Assembly: GCA_030696525.1 (NCBI GenBank)
Contig: JAUYSB010000115.1
Span: 1 to 45,506, forward strand
DNA length: 45,506 nt
Direction of reading: 5' to 3'
DNA from: Hydrogenophaga sp.
GTDB lineage: Bacteria; Pseudomonadota; Gammaproteobacteria; Burkholderiales; Burkholderiaceae_C
Of this stretch, positions 34,677 through 41,550 are shown piece by piece. Position numbers and translations under genes: made by a program. Below the pieces are notes generated by a model. The model had not been told where the DNA came from. It was given only the letters and a program-made list of their open reading frames with translations, and did no database searches. Numbering within the stretch: position 1 is the stretch's first letter; each line of letters opens with the position of its first letter.

Positions 34677-36416
34677 ATGCTGCTGACCATCATTGCCCCG
34701 CCCCTGCGAGCCAGCCAGCCCGGTGCCAGCGCCCGTTTCGATGCCACCGGCGGCACGGTCGGCCGTGCATCGACCAACATGCTGGTGCTGGACGACCCCG
34801 AGCGCACCGTCTCGCGTGTGCACGCACAAATCGTCTTCCGCGATGGCCGTTTCCATGTGGTGGACCGGGGCAGCAACCCGATGTCGCACAACGGCCGCCC
34901 GCTGGGCGCCGGCAACGAGGCGCCGCTGGCCAACGGCGACCGGCTGGTGATCGGCGGCTTCGAGCTGTCCGTCAGCGAGGTCGGCCAGCCGGCGGCCGCC
35001 GCGCCGCTCGGCAACATGGGTTTCGGTGGGCCGGCGCCGGCTGCGATGCCGGTGTCGCCACCCACGGCACGCTCCAACGACCCGTTTGCCGACCTGCTGG
35101 CCGAGTTCGCACCCAAGGCCGCGCCGCTGCCTGCGGCCGCGCCAGCGCGCGGTGCCGCGCCGCTGAACGACCCGTTTGCCGATCTGCTCGCGCCCATGCC
35201 CAGCGCTGCGCCGCCGCCCGCTGTCCTGCCCACCGACTTCGCCGATCTGGCGCCCAAGGCCGCGCCGTCTTCGTCCAGCATCGACGCGCTGTTTGGCCTG
35301 GGCGAGCTCGACAAGGGCGCCGACCCGCTGGGTGGGCCGCTGATGGCCGACCCGCTGCAGCCCAACACCGCCTCGGCCGCCGATCCCTTCCTGTCGCTGC
35401 AATCCGGCCCGCTGGCGGGGGCACCTGCAGCCTCCAACCACGTGCCCTTGCTCAACACCGCCTTCGAGGTGCCGGCACCGCGCCGGGCCGTGCCGCCGCC
35501 GCCCGAGGTGACGGCGCCCTGGCCGCCAGCGCCTGCGTTGGATGCTGCGCCCCTGCCGCCCATCCCCGAGCCCACCCTGGCGCCCGCAGCCGCGCCGGCG
35601 GCCCCCGCCTTGCCACCCGACTGGGACCCGCTGGGCGGTGACCTGCTGGCCAGCCCGGCCGCCCCGGTGGCCAGCCGGGTCGAGATCCTGACCGCACCCG
35701 AGAAACCTGCGCCTGTCGTGCGACCTGCGCCGGTGCCCGCGCCCGCGCCTGTGGCACCGCCGGTGGCGCCACCCACCGCCATCGGCGTGCCCGCCAGCGA
35801 CGCCGAGCTGCTCGCCGCCCTGATGCGCGGGCTGGGCGAGCTGCACAAGGGCCCACAAAGCCTCACGCCCGAACTCATGGAGCGCATCGGCCTGCTGCTG
35901 CGCCTGAGCGTGGAGGGCACGCTGCAGCTGCTGGTCACGCGGCAGGAGTTCAAGCGCGAGGTCAAGGCCGACGTCACCATCATCGCCTCGCAGGCCAACA
36001 ACCCGCTGAAGTTCTCGCCCTCGGTGGAGGTGGCGCTGGACCACCTGCTGGGCACCGGCGTGATGCGCGGTTTCATGGGCCCCACCGACGCCATGCGCGA
36101 CGCCTACACCGACCTGCGCGCGCACGAGTTTGGCGTCATGGTGGGCATACGCGCGGCGCTGCAAAGTGTGCTCGACCGCTTCTCGCCCGAGGCGCTGGAG
36201 CAGCGCCTGACCGACAAGTCCATGCTCGACAGCCTGTTTGCGGCCAACCGCAAGGCCAAGCTCTGGGACCAGTTTCACGCCCTGTCCAAACAGATACAGG
36301 AAGAGGCGCAGGAGGACTTCCACAACCTGTTCGGCAAGGCCTTCCTCAAGGCCTACGACGAGCAGGTCAACAAGCTGGCCGAACAACACCGACAAGGTGG
36401 CCCCCATGGACGTTGA
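34677..36416 (+). CDS. tagH: T6SS FHA-domain protein TagH (Fha)
   Basis: This is a 579-residue cytoplasmic scaffold. The N-terminal FHA domain (about 15-90) has GRASTN, the RTVSRVHAQI pSer/pThr-binding segment and SHNGRPLG. A very long Pro/Ala-rich linker (about 100-370) contains repeated DPFADLL boxes at three places, which may be interaction sites. The C-terminal TagH domain (about 375-565) is typical: LLAALMRGLGELHKG, LRLSVEGTLQLLVTRQEFKRE, NNPLKFSPSVEVALDHLLG and DFHNLFGKAFLKAYDEQV. PpkA phosphorylates and PppA dephosphorylates such proteins to control T6SS assembly. No clear ribosome site is visible before the ATG. The end overlaps pppA by 11 nt. Confidence 0.93.
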   Translation: MLLTIIAPPLRASQPGASARFDATGGTVGRASTNMLVLDDPERTVSRVHAQIVFRDGRFHVVDRGSNPMSHNGRPLGAGNEAPLANGDRLVIGGFELSVSEVGQPAAAAPLGNMGFGGPAPAAMPVSPPTARSNDPFADLLAEFAPKAAPLPAAAPARGAAPLNDPFADLLAPMPSAAPPPAVLPTDFADLAPKAAPSSSSIDALFGLGELDKGADPLGGPLMADPLQPNTASAADPFLSLQSGPLAGAPAASNHVPLLNTAFEVPAPRRAVPPPPEVTAPWPPAPALDAAPLPPIPEPTLAPAAAPAAPALPPDWDPLGGDLLASPAAPVASRVEILTAPEKPAPVVRPAPVPAPAPVAPPVAPPTAIGVPASDAELLAALMRGLGELHKGPQSLTPELMERIGLLLRLSVEGTLQLLVTRQEFKREVKADVTIIASQANNPLKFSPSVEVALDHLLGTGVMRGFMGPTDAMRDAYTDLRAHEFGVMVGIRAALQSVLDRFSPEALEQRLTDKSMLDSLFAANRKAKLWDQFHALSKQIQEEAQEDFHNLFGKAFLKAYDEQVNKLAEQHRQGGPHGR

Positions 36417-37179
36417 GATCGTCGCCTTTTCGCGCCGTGGCGGGCGACCCTACAACGAGGACAGCTACGGCCAGTGGAACGACGGCCACTTTGCCGCCTG
36501 TGTGGTCGCCGATGGCGCGGGTGGGCACGGTGGCGGCGACGTGGCCTCCACCCTGGCGCGCAACAGCCTGCTGCAGGGCTTTTCGCAGGCGCCTGCGGTG
36601 GACCCGCAGCGCCTGGGTGAGCTGCTGCGCCAGGCCGACGACCTGGTGCGCGAGCAGCAGGCCAGCGGCCACGCGCTGGCCCGCATGCGCACCACCGCCG
36701 TGCTGCTGGCGCTCGATCTGCTCAACGACCGTTTTGTGTTTGCCCACTGTGGCGACAGCCGCCTCTACTGCTTCCGCCGGGGCCAGGTGGCCTGGCGCAG
36801 CACCGATCACAGCCTGGTGCAGCAGCTGGTGGCCAGCGGCGCGCTCGACGACGAGGGCGCGCGCCTGCACCCGCGCCGCAACGTGCTGCTGTCGGCCCTG
36901 GGCGCACCGGCGGGCGAGCTGGAAATCAGTGTCAGCGGCGTGCTCGACCTGGCCGACGGCGACCTGTTTCTGCTCTGCAGCGACGGCGTGTGGGAGCTGC
37001 TGCCCGACGCCCGCCTGGCCGAGATCGTCTGCTCTGCCGCCAGCCCCAGCCTGGCCCTGCAGGCGCTGGAGCGCGAGGTCGTGAGCCTGGCCCACGCCGA
37101 GCACGACAACTTCACGGCCGTGCTGGTCAATGCCCAGTCCGAATCCAACGTCACGCGGCTGCTGCCGCCGCTGGCGTGA
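36406..37179 (+). CDS. pppA: T6SS PP2C phosphatase PppA
   Basis: This is a 257-residue metal-dependent protein phosphatase. The PP2C motifs are all present: RPYNEDSYG, VVADGAGGHGGG (metal-binding Asp36), TTAVLLAL, FAHCGDSRLYCFRRG, LCSDGVWELL and HDNFTAVLV. It reverses PpkA phosphorylation of the FHA protein and so ends T6SS firing. The ATG at 36406 lies inside the end of tagH, with AAGGTGG as the ribosome site. The longer frame upstream is a tagH shadow. The CHAT protease gene begins 4 nt after the stop, so the two are almost certainly one transcript. Confidence 0.95.
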   Translation: MDVEIVAFSRRGGRPYNEDSYGQWNDGHFAACVVADGAGGHGGGDVASTLARNSLLQGFSQAPAVDPQRLGELLRQADDLVREQQASGHALARMRTTAVLLALDLLNDRFVFAHCGDSRLYCFRRGQVAWRSTDHSLVQQLVASGALDDEGARLHPRRNVLLSALGAPAGELEISVSGVLDLADGDLFLLCSDGVWELLPDARLAEIVCSAASPSLALQALEREVVSLAHAEHDNFTAVLVNAQSESNVTRLLPPLA

Positions 37180-37183
37180 CGCC

Positions 37184-39481
37184 ATGAAAACGCTGCTCGT
37201 TGCACTGTTGCTGGCCCTGCCTGGTGTGGCGGCGCTGGCCGACTACGGCACCGACCAGACCGCCTACGCCGCCCAGGGGCGCTACGACCTGATCGAGCAG
37301 CAGGTGGAGGCCTTGCGGGCCAAGGGGCCACTGCGAACGCGCGACCAGCACGCCCTGTGTTTTGCCTACGCCAAGCTCAAGCGCCACGACCGCCTGATGC
37401 CTTGCCTGGACCAGCTGGAGGCGCTGGTGCGCAAGGGCGACCGCCGCACCCGCCTGTTCGGGCTGGACGACGCAACGCCCACCGTGCACCTGATGCGGGC
37501 CGAGGCGCTGATCGACCTGGGCGACCTGAATGCCGCGCGCGCACAGGCCAATGAGGCGCTGATCTGGCTGCGCAAAGAGCAGAGCGACGACCACGACATG
37601 GTGGTCAACGCCTATGCGCTGCTGGCGGTGGCCGCAGCGCTGCAGGGCGACGGCGCGCTGGCGCGCCAGACCGTGGGCCTGCTCAAGGACTTCAACGTCG
37701 CCGCCGACTACAAACGCGCCAAGGCCATGGCCCTGGCGCGCGCGCAGATGGCCGTGGGCGCCTGGGCCGAGGTCATCGCCACCATGGCATCGAGCGAAGC
37801 CGATTTCCGCTTCGACGCCATGCTCGACCGCCTGCTCTCGGGCGCTGCGTTCTCTGGCCGCAACAACTGGGTCTGGGTGGAGCTGCCGCGTGCCTACATG
37901 CTGCACAAGGCGCAGCTGGAGGTGGGCCGTGTGGACGCCGCCCGCCAGGGCCTGGACAAGCTGCTGGCCATGCCCGAGCTGCGGGTGCATGGCGAGCTGC
38001 ATTGGCAGGTGCTGCTGGACCGCGCCGTGATCGCCGAGCGCGACGGCGACAACGCGCTGGCACTTCGCCTGTACGAACAGGCACGCCAGGTGATCGAATC
38101 GCAGCGCCGCTCGGTGCGCTCCGAGGCCAGCAAGATCGGCTTTTCCAGCGACAAGCAGCACATCTACCGTGGCCTGGTGCGCACGGCACTCAAGCAGAAC
38201 AACACCGCCCTGGCCTTTCAGACCGCCGAACACGCCAAGGCGCGTGCCCTGGTGGACATGCTGGCGCAGAAGGCCGACTTCGGCATCTACGGCAACAACG
38301 CCGCGCGTGTGGGCGAGCTGTTCAAACGCTTCGAACAACTCGACATCGAGCTCGGCATCCAGCGGCCCGACGCCACCGACAACGCCCGCCAGGCCCTGCG
38401 CAACCAGTGGGCCCAGACCATGGCCGAGCTGCGCGACCTGGCGCCACAGCTGGCCTCCCTGCTGGCGCCGCAAGCGCTGGCGCCGGCCGATGTGAGCCGG
38501 CATCTCGACGCCGACGAGGCCCTGGTGGGCTATTTCTCGGCCGACAAGGCCTGGTACGGCTACACCCTGGTGGGTGGGCAGCTGCGCTTTTTCAACCTCG
38601 AAGGCGAAGGGCTGGAAGAGGACGTGCGCGATTTTCGCGACGCCGTGAAACGCCGCCGGCGCGCCGCCAACGAGCTGGGCGACGCGCTGTTCGACCGCCT
38701 GCTCAAACCCATGATGACCGGGCTGCAGGGCAAGCACCTGGTCATCGTGCCGCAGGGCAGCCTGCACTACCTGCCGTTTGCCGCGCTGCGCCAGGACGGC
38801 AAGTTCCTGGTCGAGAGCCGTTCGCTGCGCTACCTGCCTTCGGCCGCGCTGGCCGGCCTGCTGCGCAGCAGCGACACCAGCAGCATCCAGCGCCTGCTGG
38901 TGCTGGGCAACCCCGACCTCAACCGCCCCGAGTTGGACCTGCCCTCGGCCCAGCAGGAGGCGCAAAGCCTGCACCAGAAGTTTCCCAACCGCAGCGAGCT
39001 GTTCGTGCGCCGCGCGGCCAGCGAAAGCCTGGTCAAGCAGCGCGCGGCCGAGTTCAGCCACATCCACCTGGCCTCCCACGGCGAGTTCTCCAGCGACAAC
39101 CCGCTGGGCTCGCGCCTCAAGCTGGCCGCCGACGACCGCAACGACGGCATGCTGACCGTGAGCGAGATCTACAGCTTGCCGCTGCGCGCCCACATGGTGG
39201 TGTTGTCGGCCTGCGAAACCGGCCTGGGGCAAATCACCTCGGGCGATGACGTGATTGGGCTGACCCGGGGCTTTTTGTACGCCGGCGCCAAGAACGTGGT
39301 GGGTTCGCTGTGGGAGGTGGACGACGACGCCACGTCCACGCTGTTCCAGGCCATGTACGAGCTGATGGCCCAGGGCCGCAGTCCCAAGCAGGCGCTGGCG
39401 CAGGCCCAGGCACGGCTGCTCAAGGACAAGCCGCACCCGTTCTACTGGTCGGCGTTTTTTCTCTCGGGTTCGGGCAGCTGA
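37184..39481 (+). CDS. Secreted TPR-CHAT caspase-like protease
   Basis: This is a 765-residue protein with a Sec signal peptide (MKTLLVALLLALPGVAALA), so it should work in the periplasm or outside. Residues about 25-370 are TPR-like helices (ARAQANEALIWLRKEQ, LALRLYEQARQVIESQRRS, NTALAFQTAEHAKARALVD). The C-terminal half is a CHAT domain, a caspase-clan peptidase, with the catalytic pair His632 in HLASHGEFSSDN and Cys677 in VLSACETGLG, followed by SLWEVDDDAT and the usual end FYWSAFFLSGSG. Both catalytic residues are intact. It begins 4 nt after pppA. TPR-CHAT proteins commonly respond to a signal with cleavage of a partner; the partner here is unknown. A T6SS role is inferred from the coupling only. 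Confidence 0.92.
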   Translation: MKTLLVALLLALPGVAALADYGTDQTAYAAQGRYDLIEQQVEALRAKGPLRTRDQHALCFAYAKLKRHDRLMPCLDQLEALVRKGDRRTRLFGLDDATPTVHLMRAEALIDLGDLNAARAQANEALIWLRKEQSDDHDMVVNAYALLAVAAALQGDGALARQTVGLLKDFNVAADYKRAKAMALARAQMAVGAWAEVIATMASSEADFRFDAMLDRLLSGAAFSGRNNWVWVELPRAYMLHKAQLEVGRVDAARQGLDKLLAMPELRVHGELHWQVLLDRAVIAERDGDNALALRLYEQARQVIESQRRSVRSEASKIGFSSDKQHIYRGLVRTALKQNNTALAFQTAEHAKARALVDMLAQKADFGIYGNNAARVGELFKRFEQLDIELGIQRPDATDNARQALRNQWAQTMAELRDLAPQLASLLAPQALAPADVSRHLDADEALVGYFSADKAWYGYTLVGGQLRFFNLEGEGLEEDVRDFRDAVKRRRRAANELGDALFDRLLKPMMTGLQGKHLVIVPQGSLHYLPFAALRQDGKFLVESRSLRYLPSAALAGLLRSSDTSSIQRLLVLGNPDLNRPELDLPSAQQEAQSLHQKFPNRSELFVRRAASESLVKQRAAEFSHIHLASHGEFSSDNPLGSRLKLAADDRNDGMLTVSEIYSLPLRAHMVVLSACETGLGQITSGDDVIGLTRGFLYAGAKNVVGSLWEVDDDATSTLFQAMYELMAQGRSPKQALAQAQARLLKDKPHPFYWSAFFLSGSGS

Positions 39482-39487
39482 GGCCCG

Positions 39488-40156
39488 TCAGGGGCAGGCC
39501 GCCAGCGGTTTGCCGGCGGCCTGCAACATCAGTGGCTCGATGCGGCTGCGCTCGGCATCGGTCAGCGCCGGCAAACGCACGGCCACACTGCGCTGTTCCT
39601 CGCGTTCCTTGGTCACCTTGCCCGAACGCACGCCGGCGCGGCCCAGCTCCTGCAGCGCCGTTTGGGCGGCCGCTTCGGTGGAGTAGGTGCCCAGGGCCAG
39701 GCCCGGATGCAGCGCGGGCGCGTTGACGTCGCGGAACTCCACCCGCAGGCTGCGCAGCTCGGTCTTCTTGCGGTTGAGCAGGTCCACGCTGGGGAACTTG
39801 CCCACGTAGACGATCCAGCGCTCGGGCAGCACCGATTCGTCCAGCGTCCAGCGGCTGTTGTCCAGGTCGGCGCTGGTCAGCGCGGCGGTGACGGCGCTGG
39901 CCTGCTCGGCGCTGAGGCCGGCCACCGCCAGGCAGGTGGTGGCTTCTGTCGGGGGGGCTGCAGGTGCCGGACTGGGTGCGGCGGGCGGGGGTGTCGCGCC
40001 GTCCAGCCGCAGCTTGTCGGGCGCCAGTTGCTGCGCCAGCCGCTCGGGCTCGCGCTGCTCCACCGGGCCCCAGCCCAGCGGGCGCAGGTGGCCCTGGCTC
40101 CAGGCAAAGTAGCCGGCGTTGGCCAGCAGCATCACCAGCGCAAACAGCCTCAGCAT
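39488..40156 (-). CDS. SPOR-domain membrane protein
   Basis: This is a 222-residue protein with one N-terminal membrane helix (MLRLFALVMLLANAGYFAWS) and a Pro/Ala-rich linker. A C-terminal SPOR domain follows (WIVYVGKFPSVDLLNRKKTE and LALGTYSTEAAAQTALQEL). SPOR domains bind stem-stripped peptidoglycan, usually at division sites. The start overlaps the birA stop by 7 nt (ATGCTGA), so translation is coupled. Linkage of a SPOR gene to birA is something I associate with Burkholderiales, from memory. It ends 6 nt from the convergent CHAT gene. A link with T6SS wall remodelling is not indicated. Confidence 0.9.
   Translation of the reverse strand: MLRLFALVMLLANAGYFAWSQGHLRPLGWGPVEQREPERLAQQLAPDKLRLDGATPPPAAPSPAPAAPPTEATTCLAVAGLSAEQASAVTAALTSADLDNSRWTLDESVLPERWIVYVGKFPSVDLLNRKKTELRSLRVEFRDVNAPALHPGLALGTYSTEAAAQTALQELGRAGVRSGKVTKEREEQRSVAVRLPALTDAERSRIEPLMLQAAGKPLAACP
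39494..39524. terminator. Possible terminator hairpin for the CHAT transcript
   Basis: A perfect 10-bp inverted repeat GCAGGCCGCC / GGCGGCCTGC with an 11-base loop begins 13 nt after the CHAT stop. It lies inside the last codons of the convergent SPOR gene. There is no U-run, so it would be a weak or Rho-assisted stop. Confidence 0.4.
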
Positions 40157-40947
40157 GGGCGCACGCTCACTTCAGCGCTGCTGACGTCGCGCATGCCTTC
40201 TGCCGTGAGCACGCGCAGGCAGCCGTCTGCGCCCACGCCGCAGGCCGTGCCCTCCAGGCCATCGGAGGTGCGCACGGCCTGGCCCGAGAGCGCGTCGCGC
40301 TGCGCAAACCGCTGGGCAAAGGCGTCGAAGCCCAGGGCTTCGAAGGCTTGCAGGTCGCGCACCAGCGCCGGCAGCACACGCAGCAGCAGGGCGCCCGCGT
40401 CCAGATCGGGCAGGCACTCGCGCAGGCCGGCCGGGGGCACGGGGGGCATCTCGCCCGGGGGCAGTTCGGGCAGCACCGGGGTGGCCAGGTTCAGGCCCAC
40501 GCCCACCACGGCGCAGCGGCCGCTGCCCTGGGTGGCGCCAGGGTTGGCGGTTTCCACCAGAATGCCGCCCAGCTTGCGGCCACGCCACCACATGTCGTTG
40601 GGCCACTTCAGGCGCACCTCGGGGTGCAGGCTGTCGGCCAGGCTCACGCCCACGGCCAGCGACAGGCCGCTCCAGTCCACCGGGGCCAGGGGCAGGCCCA
40701 GCGAGAAGGTCAGCGAATCGCCCGGCGCACTGACCCAGGCTTTGCCACGGCGCCCGCGCCCGGCGGTTTGCGACAGCGCCACCAGCAGCGTAGGCGAAAG
40801 TGTGCCGGCGCGCGCGCGGCGCATGAGTTCGGTGTTGGTGGAAGCTATCTCGCTCAGCACCTCGACCGAAAAGCCCGCCAGCCCGGGCGCCACGGCTTCC
40901 CACACGCGTTCGGCGTGGTGGTTGAGCGAGGCGCGGAGGGCGTCCAT
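40150..40947 (-). CDS. birA: Biotin--[acetyl-CoA-carboxylase] ligase BirA (monofunctional)
   Basis: This is a 265-residue enzyme that joins biotin to the carrier protein of acetyl-CoA carboxylase through biotinyl-AMP. The biotin-AMP loop GRGRRG is at 63-68, preceded by SQTAGRG. KWPND is at 114-118, followed by GRKLGGILVE and the CAVVGVGLNL stretch. The C-terminal SH3-like domain is short. The N-terminal DNA-binding domain of E. coli BirA is absent, so it is a ligase only. The ATG lies 10 nt after the SET gene stop, and the gene overlaps the SPOR gene, forming a three-gene operon. Confidence 0.95.
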   Translation of the reverse strand: MDALRASLNHHAERVWEAVAPGLAGFSVEVLSEIASTNTELMRRARAGTLSPTLLVALSQTAGRGRRGKAWVSAPGDSLTFSLGLPLAPVDWSGLSLAVGVSLADSLHPEVRLKWPNDMWWRGRKLGGILVETANPGATQGSGRCAVVGVGLNLATPVLPELPPGEMPPVPPAGLRECLPDLDAGALLLRVLPALVRDLQAFEALGFDAFAQRFAQRDALSGQAVRTSDGLEGTACGVGADGCLRVLTAEGMRDVSSAEVSVRPC

Positions 40948-40957
40948 CCGGCGTCCG

Positions 40958-41452
40958 TCAGGCCTTGCGCTTGCGCTCTTTGGGCGTCAGCAGGGTGCCG
41001 CGGCAGTTGGCGCTGCCACACCAGCAGGGGAACTGGGCCTTGAGTTTTTTGGTGTAGGGCTCGTCGATGGTCAGGCCGTAGTCGTAGAACAGCTCGGCGC
41101 CGGCCGGGATGTTGCGCAGCGCGCGGATGAAGACCCGGCCGTTCTCTTCGTCGGCCACGCAGTTGGGGTCGCAGCTGTGGTTGATCCAGCGCGAGGAGTT
41201 GCCGCCGTACTTGGCATCGATCACCTGGCCACCGTCGATGTGGAAATAGAAGGTGTGGTGCGGGTCCTTGGGGTCGTGCGGGTGGCGCTCCAGCGCTTCG
41301 TCCCAGTCGATGATCTCGCCGGTGTACTCGATCAGCGTTTCGCCTCCGGCCAGATCGACCAGCGCATAGACGCCTTTGCCGTGCACGCCGGAGCGGCGGG
41401 TCTGGATGCGCTGACGGGGGGCGCGGGTCTTGGGGGCAGGCGTTTTCGACAC
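40958..41452 (-). CDS. SET-domain protein-lysine methyltransferase
   Basis: This is a SET-domain protein of about 164 residues. SET enzymes transfer methyl from S-adenosylmethionine to lysines of proteins and are mainly known from eukaryotic chromatin. The core motifs are all visible: SGVHGKGVYAL, ETLIEYTGEIID, RWINHSCDPNC (the NHS signature), ELFYDYGL, and a post-SET zinc cysteine group in PCWCGSANCRG. The tail is basic (KERKRKA). The start is uncertain. The GTG at 41452 gives a plausible N-terminus, but the frame is open to 41527 through the alternating GT/GC tract and no good ribosome site is seen. It is divergent from topB-SWIB and heads the birA-SPOR operon. The substrate is unknown. Confidence 0.88.
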   Translation of the reverse strand: MSKTPAPKTRAPRQRIQTRRSGVHGKGVYALVDLAGGETLIEYTGEIIDWDEALERHPHDPKDPHHTFYFHIDGGQVIDAKYGGNSSRWINHSCDPNCVADEENGRVFIRALRNIPAGAELFYDYGLTIDEPYTKKLKAQFPCWCGSANCRGTLLTPKERKRKA

Positions 41453-41478
41453 GTCAGAAATTTTTGGTAAGGTCAATT

Positions 41479-41532
41479 CATGCACGTGTGCGCACGTGTG
41501 TGAGCGCGTGTGCGCTCGCGTGCGCACGCGTA
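41479..41532. repeat. Z-DNA-prone alternating purine-pyrimidine tract
   Basis: The spacer between the SET gene and topB holds three alternating purine-pyrimidine blocks of 24, 12 and 16 bases (41479-41502, 41504-41515, 41517-41532), nearly all GC, GT or AC steps. It also contains a perfect 14-bp palindrome CGCGTGCGCACGCG (41517-41530) and a hairpin GAGCGC-GTGT-GCGCTC (41502-41517). Such tracts flip to Z-DNA or cruciforms under negative supercoiling. I could not place clear -35/-10 boxes here. Confidence 0.75.
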
Positions 41533-41550
41533 GGACAACGGATTGTAGAG

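Noticed and set aside
37151-39436. 761-codon frame opposite the CHAT protease gene
   Set aside because: Antisense shadow; the plus-strand protein has a signal peptide, TPR-like helices and catalytic motifs.
41452-41480. TTGACC on the minus strand as the -35 of the SET gene
   Set aside because: The matching -10 would fall inside the coding region if the GTG at 41452 is the start, and no -10 is visible.
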